Positions 23,884 through 33,900 of a stretch of 64,000 nucleotides of DNA are shown here, piece after piece (the stretch's first letter is position 1; every line of letters starts with the position of its first letter). Under the pieces are notes generated by a model, which saw only the letters and a list, made by a program, of their open reading frames with translations, searched no databases and had not been told where the DNA came from. The stretch is from Sporothrix humicola (taxonomy: Eukaryota > Ascomycota > Sordariomycetes > Ophiostomatales > Ophiostomataceae), in contig WNYE01000038.1 of NCBI GenBank assembly GCA_021396245.1, positions 310,001-374,000 on the forward strand. The letters run 5' to 3'. The translations under genes were made by a program, and so were the position numbers.

Positions 23884-24929
23884 CTACCACTTCATCTCGT
23901 GGGGCTTGTCGCCCTTGCGCAGGCTGAAGGATGTTGCCAGGTACGAGCCGAGGAGCTCGACCTTCTTGATGTTGGCAATCAGGGCCTTGTCGATGGCCTT
24001 CTGGTCCGCTACACGGGTCGTCGCAATCTCCTTCTTCTGGGGGGTTGTTAGAGTGTGCCGTCCATGACTGTCGTCTGTCTCTTGTCTTCTGTGAGAACTT
24101 ACCTGGGGCTTCTCGCCCTGCTGGAAGAAAGCCTCCTCGCCGGCCTTCTGCTTGGCCTTGTCGGCAGTGAAGTAGTTGGGTGCCGCAATCTCCTCAATCT
24201 TCTTGGCATCGACGCCAGCCAGGTCGACCTTCTCTGATGTCGCAATGACGTACTTGGCGTTGACTCTCCGGAGGGGAACGCCGTTGATCTTGAAGGGGCC
24301 GGTGACGAGCAGAACACCCTGGTCGAGGTTCTTCAGGAGGACCACGCGCTTGCCGCGGAAACGGCCGGCGACGAGGATTAGGATGGTGCCGGGAACCAGC
24401 GACTTGCGGGGATTCCAGGGGCGGAGGGCCTTGCGGACCTGTGGGAGAGTTAGTTGTGTTCTTCAAGTCATTGGATGTCCTCTTCTGTTTCGAGATGGGC
24501 GTGCAACGCGGCTTGGCTCGGCTCGATGGTCTCTGGTCTCTTTCCTTGGGATTCTTCGCAACTGGCACCTTCTCGTCGACAGACGCAAGATGCCAGCCCG
24601 AGATGTCCCCCAATCGTCGTCCAATCCATTCCATCCATTCCCGTTCAACAATGATCCCACCCATCTCGACCACATCTCATTCCTCGGCTCCGGCTTTCGC
24701 CCGACCTCGTTTCCTCCTCTTGCAGACCGATTGTTCGTTGTTGACCGATGACCGTTGCCCGTGCCCGGATTGCTCGCCCATCCAAAACTCTCTCGCTCCT
24801 CCATCAACGCACCTTCTTCGGCTGTGCGTCGTCCTCAGCCGGGTACCACTTCTGGGCCCGCTGGGAGTGGTGAGGCACAGTCCGCGAGGACTTGCCGAAC
24901 GTCTTCGTCGAGGGGGCGGTGGGCGACAT
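23884..24929 (-). CDS. rpl6: 60S ribosomal protein eL6
   Basis: This gene encodes large-subunit protein eL6. Minus-strand exons are 24929-24813, 24438-24103 and 24036-23884, giving 201 residues, normal for filamentous fungi. All junctions are in phase 0; introns are 374 and 66 bp. The core has KALRPWNPRKSLVPGTILIL, AGRFRGKRVVLLK and GPFKINGVPLRRVNAKYVIAT, the conserved KOW-like region of eL6, followed by the lysine-rich tail. The first exon (MSPTAPSTKTFGKSSRTV) ends with AQPKK. The ATG at 24929 is the first after the leader. A long first intron near the start codon is common in ribosomal protein genes; I saw no C/D snoRNA boxes in it. A telobox-like AAACCCTA lies 218 bp upstream. Confidence 0.93.
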
Positions 24930-25146
24930 GGCGATTTGTTGAAGAAAGAAACAAAAAGGAAAACTGCCTTTTTTGCTGACCCGGAGTCGCGATTGTTGTG
25001 CGGCGATGATACTGGGGTGTTCGAGTGTAGATGTGCGGGTTGGCCTAAGAAGCAGAGGAAGGTTTTAAGAAAAATCACACACAAACCACCAGTAGGTTGA
25101 AAGTAGGGCGGGAAAAAAAATTGGTTAGCCAACCCACCAAGAACGC

Positions 25147-25154
25147 AAACCCTA
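25147..25154. promoter_or_regulatory. Telobox-like AAACCCTA in the rpl6 promoter
   Basis: ACCCTA-type sites bound by Tbf1-like factors are known in ribosomal protein promoters of many ascomycetes. Only one copy is seen, so this is weak evidence. Confidence 0.35.
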
Positions 25155-25415
25155 TCAGCACAGGATTCTCCGATTTTATTTTTGTGTGCGGCGTTAATAA
25201 TTTGGCAGGAGGGAAAAGAAAAGAGTGGGGCAGCCATGGAAAAAACTGGAAGGAAAAGCCAGAGGGGAGGAAAAATGAGCAGCCAATGAGGGGAGAAGAG
25301 TGGATCCACACAGAGACTAACCCAAAATGGACTATGTATCTTCACGTGCTGATAATGAGAGACTGCACATGACTAGTCACATGTTGATATCCTCTCAACC
25401 CCACCATTAACAGGC

Positions 25416-25433
25416 GCCACCTGTTGCCACCTG
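25416..25433 (-). promoter_or_regulatory. PACE-like element upstream of rpn13
   Basis: The octamer GCCACCTG occurs at 25416-25423 and 25426-25433, one helical turn apart. The reverse strand of 25423-25431 reads GGTGGCAAC, an 8 of 9 match to the proteasome element GGTGGCAAA bound by Rpn4. It lies about 280 bp upstream of the start codon of a proteasome subunit gene. Confidence 0.45.
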
Positions 25434-25711
25434 GCAGTCTCCAGTTCTCTGCTTGCAGACGTCACGACATTGGCGCCTGTGGGTGGCCCACGACCGCCTG
25501 TCCCAAACAGAAGCTCCCAAAGCTCCAACGCTCCAATCGCCGCCTTGTTGCTCCCCTCACCATCACCAACAAACATACCACACATCGACGACAGCATTCC
25601 CATTATCCATTTTCCGACGACACCACGTGCTTTCAATTACTTGCACGACCGAATTGGCTTTTTGACGAGCAAATATTATCCATACTGTCGACCTCACAGC
25701 TCGTTGCGACC

Positions 25712-27553
25712 ATGTCAATAATCCCAGCGATCACGTTCAAGGCTGGCCTCTGCGAGGTGGACGTATGTCACTTCCACTTAGTACAGCTCCCATTGGATGG
25801 CACGGCCAACTAACGTGCCCAACAGACATCAAGCCGGCCTCACAAGGTAAAGGCTCAGCCGGAGCCGGGCTACATCTTTCTCTACGCCGAAGATGGTGAG
25901 TCGACACCACCCACCTACCTTCCACAACCTTGTCCCAACTAACACCTGTCCCCCCAGAATTGATGCACTTTTGCTGGCGGCCACGGGATGTCCTGATGGA
26001 GGACGCACCACTCAACCTCGTCATGGTTCCTGGCGACGGCCGCTTCATCCCCTATGAAGGCACCAATGACCAAGCCTCGTCAAAGACCAACGGCCGCATT
26101 TTTGTTCTCAAGTTCGAATCGTCGTCGCAGCGCCACCTCTTCTGGCTGCAGTCCAAACCCCAGAGCACCTCGGGCGACCCGGCGTGGCTGAGCCCACGCG
26201 ACCGCAAGATTGGCAGCTTGGTCGACCAGATGCTGCAGGGCGACGAGCCCGACATTGACGCTGAGCTGGCCGAGATTCGGTCGAGCAACCGGAGGGGTGG
26301 CGGTGGAAACTCTGGAAACAACGAAAACGACGATGACGAGACAATGGAGGACGCCGACGACCACCACGGCCCTGGCGGTGCCGGGTCTGGCGCGACGGGC
26401 GGCGATGTCCGCGACGAAGGCGAAGATGCCCGCGAAGGCGGCGCAGACGGGGCAAGAGCGTAGGTGTTTTCTGTTCCTTTCCGGCGGAGGGAGAGTGAGA
26501 CGACGAGACGACGCCGAGAGAGCCGTGACAGACGAGTGAGACGAGGGAACACGAGGGAGAGAGACAACCAAGAGAGAGTGTGCCGCCAAGGAGGCGAACA
26601 AGGCCCGACAAAAGCAGCGGGATAAGCCTGGCCGCCGAACCGCAAAGGAGCGGTAGCTGCTACCTGAGCCGGATACCTTTTCCTTTGCTCCTACATGGTC
26701 ACCCGGAAGCCCTACCATCTCTGTTCCAAGCGTTGTTTTTTATGCATTTTTACCTGTCATTTATTAACCATAGAGCGTTTGCTGAACAAAAAGAAAAAGA
26801 GTTTACAAAACAGAAAAGGCCACAATTCTCGTGGATGGGCATTGTTAATTTATTGGCGTTTGCTTTCCCTGCCGTCTCTCTCTCTCTCACTCTCTCTCCT
26901 CTACTCGGGCTGTTCTCTCGGCTATCTCACCCAAATTTCAAGACACCCGCTAACCCTTTTTCAGGGCTTCTTCATCCGCACCAGACGCAGCCACAGTCGT
27001 CCGCAATTTGCTGGCATCTTTGGGCCAACAAGGAAATTTGGGCGGTGCTGCGGGCGGTTCTGGCGCTGGCGCCGGCGCTGGCCAGGCACGCGACAAGACC
27101 TATCCCCTCCTCAACGACCTCCTCGAGACCAAGGTGACCATCCCCATGGTCCGTAACGCTAGCGAAGAGTACATTGACGGCCTGCTCAATTACCTGCCGC
27201 CCACTGTTTTGATTCTTAGTCAACAAGAATCCAGCGAGGATGGCGGCGATTCCGTCGAGCCCACCGCCGAAGCTGCCGCTGCCGCCAAGGCCGCCATGTC
27301 CATGGCCGAGAAAAAGAGCCTGCTCGAAAAAGTGCTGCGTAGCCCGCAGTTCTCGCAGAGCCTGGCGAGTCTGTCCATGGCTATTCGCGACGGTGGCCTG
27401 CCGAGCATTGCTGATGCTCTGGCGATCCCAGTGAAGAACCAAGGCTTCCTGACGGGCGGTGCTATGCCGATGGGCGGCGGAGAGGCCGTCGAGGCGTTTG
27501 TTGAGGGTGTCAAGTCGGCCGTCCAGGAGAAGCTGGAAAAGCAGAAGCAGTAG
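25712..27553 (+). CDS. rpn13: Proteasome ubiquitin receptor Rpn13 (ADRM1)
   Basis: Rpn13 sits on Rpn2 in the 19S regulatory particle, binds ubiquitin through its Pru domain and recruits the deubiquitinase UCH37 through its DEUBAD domain. Exons are 25712-25762, 25826-25895, 25958-26459 and 26965-27553, giving 403 residues. Pru occupies about 1-115 (TFKAGLCEVD, PGYIFLYAED, LMHFCWRPRD, VLKFESSSQRHLFWLQ). An acidic Gly-rich linker follows, then DEUBAD from about 235 (PLLNDLLETKVTIPMVRNAS, LPSIADALAIP). Introns are 63, 62 and 505 bp; the last has the donor GTAGGT and lies exactly between the two domains. If it is retained, translation stops at a TAG overlapping the donor. Exon 4 phase and the CTAAC branch site near 26950 support the splice. 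Budding yeast Rpn13 lacks the DEUBAD; this one has it. Confidence 0.9.
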
Positions 27554-27992
27554 AGAAAGAAAGGGTGGGGAGATTATGCCGCCGTGGTTACGAAAGTGGC
27601 TGTAGACTACATGCACGACATTGGAGTGTTTAAAAATGCGCATTTAAGCATTAATATGAAAGTGAATGAAATTTAAACAAAACTTTAAAGAAAAGCTCGT
27701 GGTCGTGAGATGTCGTTCTTATAAGCACAGTGTTTTACAGTGTGCCATATGACATAATACTGTATACTGAAAACTGGCCAATAGGAGGGCTAGCCTTGCC
27801 CATTTTGGAGCTACCCTTGTCTGCCTGCCTGCATTTCTTGTTTTTGTTGACTCTCATCCGCATTCTCATCTCACTCTGCCTTGCAAACACGACAGATCCA
27901 CCAATTCGACGTCTCTCGGTCTCCGTCTCATCAATCTCATAGCCGTGCTTGCTCTCCTGACGCCAATACTATCTTTAACGTCACGCGCCGCC
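27554..27992. other. Intergenic: rpn13 3' end and promoter of the next gene
   Basis: AT-rich terminator-side DNA gives way to a pyrimidine-rich leader from about 27840. No gene is seen. Confidence 0.7.
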
Positions 27993-29440
27993 ATGGCCGA
28001 CCGCGAGGTGGCCCAGATCTGGACGTTTCCAACGGACATTTCACAGTTTGACAACGATGAGCGCATCTCATACTCGCGGCTCGACCGCAAGTACATTGCC
28101 GTGCAGGACGACGGCACAGAGTTTGAGTTTGATCAGTCGCTAAAGAGATGGATTCCTCTGGCGGACGATGAGGTCGAGGGGAACGACAACAATGAGAGCT
28201 ACGCACCCGACAGCAGAAAGCGCAAGCCGGACCACTCATATTACAATAGCGAGGTAAGCTGCACCCGTTGTTGCCGCTGCCGCCGCCTGTGTGCAGCTGT
28301 CTCTGCGCCGGCTGTCTCTACCTTTGCCTCTTTTATCTCTTCTGCCTTCACATGAAATGCCATAAAAAAGAACATGCCCGGGATTCAAACGTCTCGGCGA
28401 AACTGACCACTTTTCGTCTTTGTGCGCCGCTTCACCACGTTCAGCAACAAGATAATCAGAGCCAAGGCCACAGCAGCCGAGGAGACACGCCCTCTGGCAG
28501 CACGGGCAACAGCAACAAACGCGCCAAGGGCCAGCCAAAACAACCGCGTCAACCCAAACAGAATACCGCCGTCTACGTCACGGGTCTGCCCCGCGACGCC
28601 ACCGTCGACGAGGTCGCCGAGTTGTTTTCGCGCAAGTGCGGCGTGATTGCCGAGGAGATTGACTCGGGCCGGCCGCGCATCAAAATGTACACAAACGCAG
28701 ACGGATCTTTCAAGGGCGATGCCCTGATTGTGTTCTTCAAACCGCAGAGTGTCGAGATGGCCATCATGCTACTCGACGACACGGATTTCCGGTGGGCGCC
28801 CAACCCGGCCGACGCAGGAAGGATGAGCGTGCAGGCAGCCGACTCGAGCTACAAAAAGACAAACTACGCCGAGGCGGCTGAGGGTGAGGCAAAGACAGGG
28901 GAGTCTTCGTCGTCTACGCCAGTACCGTCTGGTACACCATCAGGACCCGCCGACAAGCCCCGCAAGAACAACAACCAGGACAAGCAAAAGATTATCAAAA
29001 AGACGCAAAAACTGGACGCCAAGCTGGCCGATTGGAGCAGCGACGAGGACGAGCGGTTTGCGGGCATGACGGGCGGCAACTCGGGCAACCGCAACAGTAA
29101 ATGGGACAAGGTGGTCGTCCTCAAGCACATGTTTACGCTGGCTGAGCTCGAAGAAGACCCGGCCGCTCTGCTGGATATCAAGGAGGATATCCGTGAAGAG
29201 TGCAGCAAACTGGGCGATGTCACCAACGTCGTGCTGTTCGACCAGGAAGAGGCCGGTATTGTGAGCGTCAAGTTCAAGACGACCGATGCGGCGGCTGCAT
29301 GTGTACGGCTCATGGGCGGACGAGCCTTTGATGGGCGCATTGTTGAGGCGTCGCTGGCTACAGGGCGGGAAAAGTACCGCAAGTCGAAAAAGGGTGACGA
29401 GGAGGAGGGCAAGGGAAGCAGCGACGAGGACGACGACTAA
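27993..29440 (+). CDS. Tat-SF1 / Cus2-type U2 snRNP splicing factor
   Basis: Proteins of this family help load SF3b and shape U2 snRNA during early spliceosome assembly. Exons are 27993-28253 and 28445-29440, giving 418 residues; the 191-bp intron is in phase 0. The N-terminus is acidic and carries a short SRLDRKYIAVQDDG segment typical of the family. RRM1 is at about 128-210 (AVYVTGLPRDATVDEVAELF and DALIVFFKPQSVEMAIMLL). RRM2 at about 307-395 is of the UHM type (KVVVLKHMFT, GIVSVKFKTTDAAAACVRLM, then the GRAFDGR loop matching the R-x-F motif that binds ULM peptides). The C-terminus is acidic. The ATG is in an optimal context (GCCGCCATGG). It is expected to be nuclear. Confidence 0.88.
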
Positions 29441-29806
29441 CTGTGGCGTGTCTGGTTGCTTTCCTTCGTTGCATTGTTCCCTTTGTGCCATCCTGCCTGC
29501 ATCTAATCGAGCTTTGTATCTGTCAACATAAATAGACCATATTTTCTCACATTGATTCATTTCATAAGAATTTTGAATGATATTTTCAATTTTAGCTATA
29601 TTTTCATAGATATATATTCTTAAACCCTCGCCCACCATGTGTTTTAGACCAACTAACGTATAACCAGGGCCGCAACCGTCCCCTTCGGCATCATAAGCTT
29701 CAATCAATATGGTATATCGTTACAAAAGGAAACAAGAAGCAAAGTACAGACTAGCTCGCACAAGTCAAGAGGACAATGGAAATGAAAACCGAATAATACA
29801 GCCCCT
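29441..29806. other. Convergent intergenic region
   Basis: 366 bp, AT-rich, holding the 3' ends of two convergent genes. Nothing else is seen. Confidence 0.7.
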
Positions 29807-30916
29807 TTACGACAGCATCTCGGGCTCAAAAGGCGGCAGCTTGAGCTCAATCTTTTGGGCCATGGTGTACCAGATCGCAGCCTCGACGATGCGGGCAATG
29901 ATAGCAAGGTCGCTTTCGTCTGGGAGAGTTAGTGGACGAAATCAAAATGAGTATCACGGAAGTGTCTACTTACCCCTCGGCGCGTAAATCATGACAAAGG
30001 TGGGCGGCAGGGGCGCCTTGATCCAGCCCGAGAAGCCGGAAAAGGCCAGCGGGTGGCGCTGGCCCCAGCCCTTGTTGAGCACCTCCTTGATGTCGTCCGG
30101 GTGCAGGCTCATGTGCATGGACTTTTCCGAGTCGTGAATGTGGAAGATCTCGCCTTGGCCCCAGACATTGACGGGGTGGCGGGCAAAGAGGCCGAAACCG
30201 TGCTTCTCAATGCACGACGTGGCCGTGCACAGAATATCGGGGTGCTCGCGGGTCAGGTTCTCGACGGCGGCGCGGAGCTGGGCATAGCACGTGTTGGAGG
30301 CCTGCTGGTCGAGCTGGCGTTGCGGCGCGAGGCCGGCCACCTGCGGCCGGGGACCCGGGCGGTACGGCAGCTCTTTGCCCTTGGAGGCGTCGCCACTGCG
30401 CAGGATGCCTCTTGATGGCGCCAGGTTGGGATCAGCTTCGGGCGGGCTGTGATAGACGTCCCGCAAAGCAAACATGCGGAACCACAGCAGACGAAGGTAG
30501 CCGACAAACGTGGGTGGTGTGCCACCAGGCCCCAACAACAAAAAGTTGAGGTAGTCGTTGCGGACAAGCAGGGCAAGAGGGACCGCGACAATAATGGCCT
30601 TGAGCATGGAGAGCTGCATAAGGTGCATGCTAATCACGAGCAGCAACGAGCCGGCGAACATGGCCCAGGCGTCGAGTGTGACCGAGAAGGGGTTCTGATG
30701 GATGACCATGTTGAGGGAAATGTCGCCTTTGGCAGAGCGGTGGTGTGACGTTGAGCCGTGACTTGTGCTGTTTGTCTTGGAAATGGCGAGAGGAACTGAA
30801 GACAACGAAGTCGAGGGCGACGACGAAGGAGAAATAGAGGGTCTTGATGCAGTGGTCGAGGGGGACATGGTCTGAAGAGGGTCGACATCAGTCGACGTCA
30901 TGGTGAGAGTCGCCAT
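29807..30916 (-). CDS. Luciferase-like-domain membrane protein
   Basis: Exons on the minus strand are 30916-29974 and 29919-29807, giving 351 residues; the 54-bp intron has GTAAGT and AG ends and lies inside the conserved APRDES motif. The N-terminal 75 residues are Ser/Thr-rich. Hydrophobic segments follow (AWAMFAGSLLLVISMHLM and AIIVAVPLALLV), suggesting a membrane anchor. The C-terminal half carries the fungal luciferase-like domain (PF17648 type): EIFHIHDSEKSMHMSLHP, KEVLNKGWGQRHPLA and TFVMIYAPRDES. The name is historical; the reaction in fungi is not known and light production should not be assumed. The ATG at 30916 was chosen because a TATA-like run lies at 30953-30962, making the longer frame upstream unlikely to be translated. 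Confidence 0.85.
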
Positions 30917-30952
30917 GTTGTCTTCGAGGGGGATGAGGAAGATGGGAGTCGG

Positions 30953-30962
30953 TATATATATT
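30953..30962 (-). promoter_or_regulatory. TATA-like box of the luciferase-like gene
   Basis: TATATATATT lies about 40 bp upstream of the ATG at 30916. The gene would therefore have a very short leader, or the box is part of an AT-rich leader. Confidence 0.4.
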
Positions 30963-33900
30963 AATAAAAAGAAAATGAGGCAGGGCACAGTAGGTCAAGA
31001 TCCAGACCGGAGAGTTGGAGATTTATGGAGGCCGTGGCCGAATTGGTAGAGTTCTCCGTACGTGAGATGGACTAGAGAGTCAAGGGTCTCTTGAAAGTAC
31101 GGGGAGACGGAGAAGGAGAGAGTAGAGTAGGGCAAGAATAGGGAAGTAGTAGGGGAATAAGACAAGGGCTGACGGTGAAAAGATGACGAGGTGGATGCAA
31201 AATAGACGAACGATGCTCGACAGGCAGAAAAGATGACAGGGGTCTCACGTTTGAGCGGAGAATAAGAATGATTATGAAGAGATGAATGGAAAAAGAAGCC
31301 TTTTCAGATGTGCAAACGATGACGAGGCAAAGAGTGGCGGTGGTGAGGCGTGGTGGAGTTGTAGGGATGAGGATATAAGTGGACGTGGGGAGGTGAGGAG
31401 GTGAGGGGACGATAGCGATATAACGTAGGTCGTAGGTCGATACGAGGATGCTCTTTAGGAATGAGGATAACGGCCAATTGTCGAGAAATGATGAGAGTGA
31501 GGAGAAGCTCTGAAGTCGAGGTTGAGCAGTTGACCTGGATGGGCTTGGTGTGGACTAATACCAGAACAGCAAGAAGCTGGAAACGACGCTAGTTTCTGGC
31601 AGGTGACTTGTAAGAGAGCGAGTGCGGAAAGAACGAAGGGAGGAAGAAGAAAGAGTAAAGTAAGAGCGAAACAATAATGTAACTATTGCGGAAAGAGCAA
31701 TTGGCAACGTGGTACCGAAATTGCAAAAAGTGGTAAGATGTTGAATAAATTGTACAAAAGTCGAGGAAGGTACGATGCGAGCTCGGCAGGAATTTGCGCA
31801 ATGAGGTTACCTCTTGGGAAGGAGCGATGGTGATGTTGTAATACACAAACTGGCGAACTGACAAACCGACGAGGAAGGAGAGGTGTTGCCCTTTTAAGTG
31901 TCTGTATCGACAACATGCGGTGTGCTTTCAAGAATAAAATTCAAGACGTTTATTTGCTTCACATCCTTACATCCATATGACATATGCCCAGTCTTTCATG
32001 CTGATGTCCTTTACTCCTGGTCTGGGACCCTGTTCCGTATACGGAGGGCAGTGCCGGTTCTTGCGGTCGCATGAGCGGCCAGGACGGCGGGCGACGGCAA
32101 GAATTCTTACATGGGGGTCACCGCAGACGTGTGTTCTTGGTGAGCGAGATACAAGTATCGTGCTGCGTGTGTGCAGTGTGCAGAGTGACAGACGTGGTGT
32201 GGCACGAGGGCGTGCAGATGCAAGTCCAGCGACGAAGCGGGTCTCGGCGTCAGGTGGCCGATATCGAGAGGAACAAGACAGGGGAAAAGGGCAAGTCAAG
32301 TCAGAAAGCAGAAAGAGGCAGACAAAGGGCGACAGGTGATTGGACCGAGTGGTCTTGATCGACGATGAAAAGAGTTAGGTCGGTGAGATTGAACGTTGAG
32401 AAGCAAGAACGACAACAAGTATCACCAACACCAAAAGACCCAATCGAGACAATCTCATAAACAATAACAGGGACGATGGCAGTAGGCGCAGTTCCCAGGA
32501 TGACTACATTTCGTCTTGGCATGGAATCAAGACGGACCAAAATTGCAAACACGAGCCTCCAGGGTACAGGCCGGGGATTATCAAGAACTTTACCCTTTTG
32601 TCTGGAGACGTTTCCACATTCTAGACACTTGGAGACACTGGAGACACTGGAGACATGTAGGGCTGCGAGGGCTGTAAGTCGTAAGCTGCATATCAGTGGA
32701 GAGAGGAAGAGGGGCAAAGAGAGACAAATGGCGGCAAACACCACGAAGAAGCCGCTGAGCCGTCAAGGTTGCACTTGGGTTGTAATAAGGTTGAGGCACA
32801 GACGTCAGAAGCGCTAAGCGATGCACGTCTCGAGAAGATGAAAGATACAAAATACACAAAAGACCAGGATGTCAGTCTGGCTTCAGGGTGTCGACGCCTC
32901 CTCGACCTCGTATCAAAGAAACGAAACAGGAAACAAGGCCGTTGACAGCGAAGATCTGGATAGGATCAACGGTGGATGGAATCAACGTCCCACATCTTGA
33001 ATCCTCTGAAGCTTTTTGGGCTGCTTGACTACTTGGGGCTATCTTAAGCTTGAGCCTCCCGAGCCTCTCCAACCACCGGATTGGCGTTTGTTCATTTGCT
33101 TGTGGTGGTCAGCAGTGCCTTATTTGTGGAAACAAAGTGTACTTGTAATTTGCAAGAATAAAGAAGATCTAAAGAAGCGACGGCTATTTCACCCATGTGG
33201 AACTACTACTGTACGAGTAATGTATTTGATGGACGCCGTTGCAGGGACAAAGACGAAAAAGTATCTCAAGCATCGACGATCTTGAAACTGGTGCCTCCAG
33301 CCTGTGCCCACGTCGTACGCTGATTCCCTGTAAGATAGTTTTCAACGTTGAAAGGGTACGAAAATGGGCTGTGTAAATGTCGACAAGGTCCGGCGTTTTC
33401 GCCGGGGGTTGAACGCGCCAAAATATCCCCGGCGCGGGGATTTTTGGTTTACTTCTGGTTTCGTGCAAAACGACGTCAGAGTGTCAGACTACGTCAAAAA
33501 CCCAACGCTACGACCAGCTTTTTGGGCGATTTTAAATTTGGGTATTTTAATGGTGGTGATCGGCACTCCAGCCCAACACTGCCTGCCCAGAAAGGCAAAT
33601 ACTACGGCACAGGGCTCAAGAGGGCTCAAGGGACAGCCCTTTGTCGCGTTTGAATGCAGCCAATCGACGGCCGAAAGAAAGTAGCATTTAGAAACAAGAC
33701 ACAAAAGATAAAGAGGCTCGAGAGGGAGGGTGACAAAGTTATGAATAACAAGAAATCTGACAAGACATTAAATAACGACGTCAAACGTCAACACCGAGCG
33801 CAGCGTTTCGCCTTGTTGGGCAAAGAGCGGCGAGCATGACCGTGGCTCGGCTCAACCAATGTGCTGGGCTGGTGAGAAAATGTGAAAGGTTACTGATCGA

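Larger units (their letters stand above)
24930..25711. other. Divergent promoter region, rpl6 / rpn13
   Basis: 782 bp between divergent start codons. It holds a telobox-like AAACCCTA (25147-25154) on the rpl6 side and two GCCACCTG copies, one within a PACE-like site, on the rpn13 side (25416-25433). No gene is seen. Confidence 0.75.

Noticed and set aside
31028..31110. tRNA-like TGGCCGAATTGG, resembling a box A of Ser/Leu tRNA
   Set aside because: No box B (GGTTCGANNCC) follows and no cloverleaf can be drawn; probably chance.
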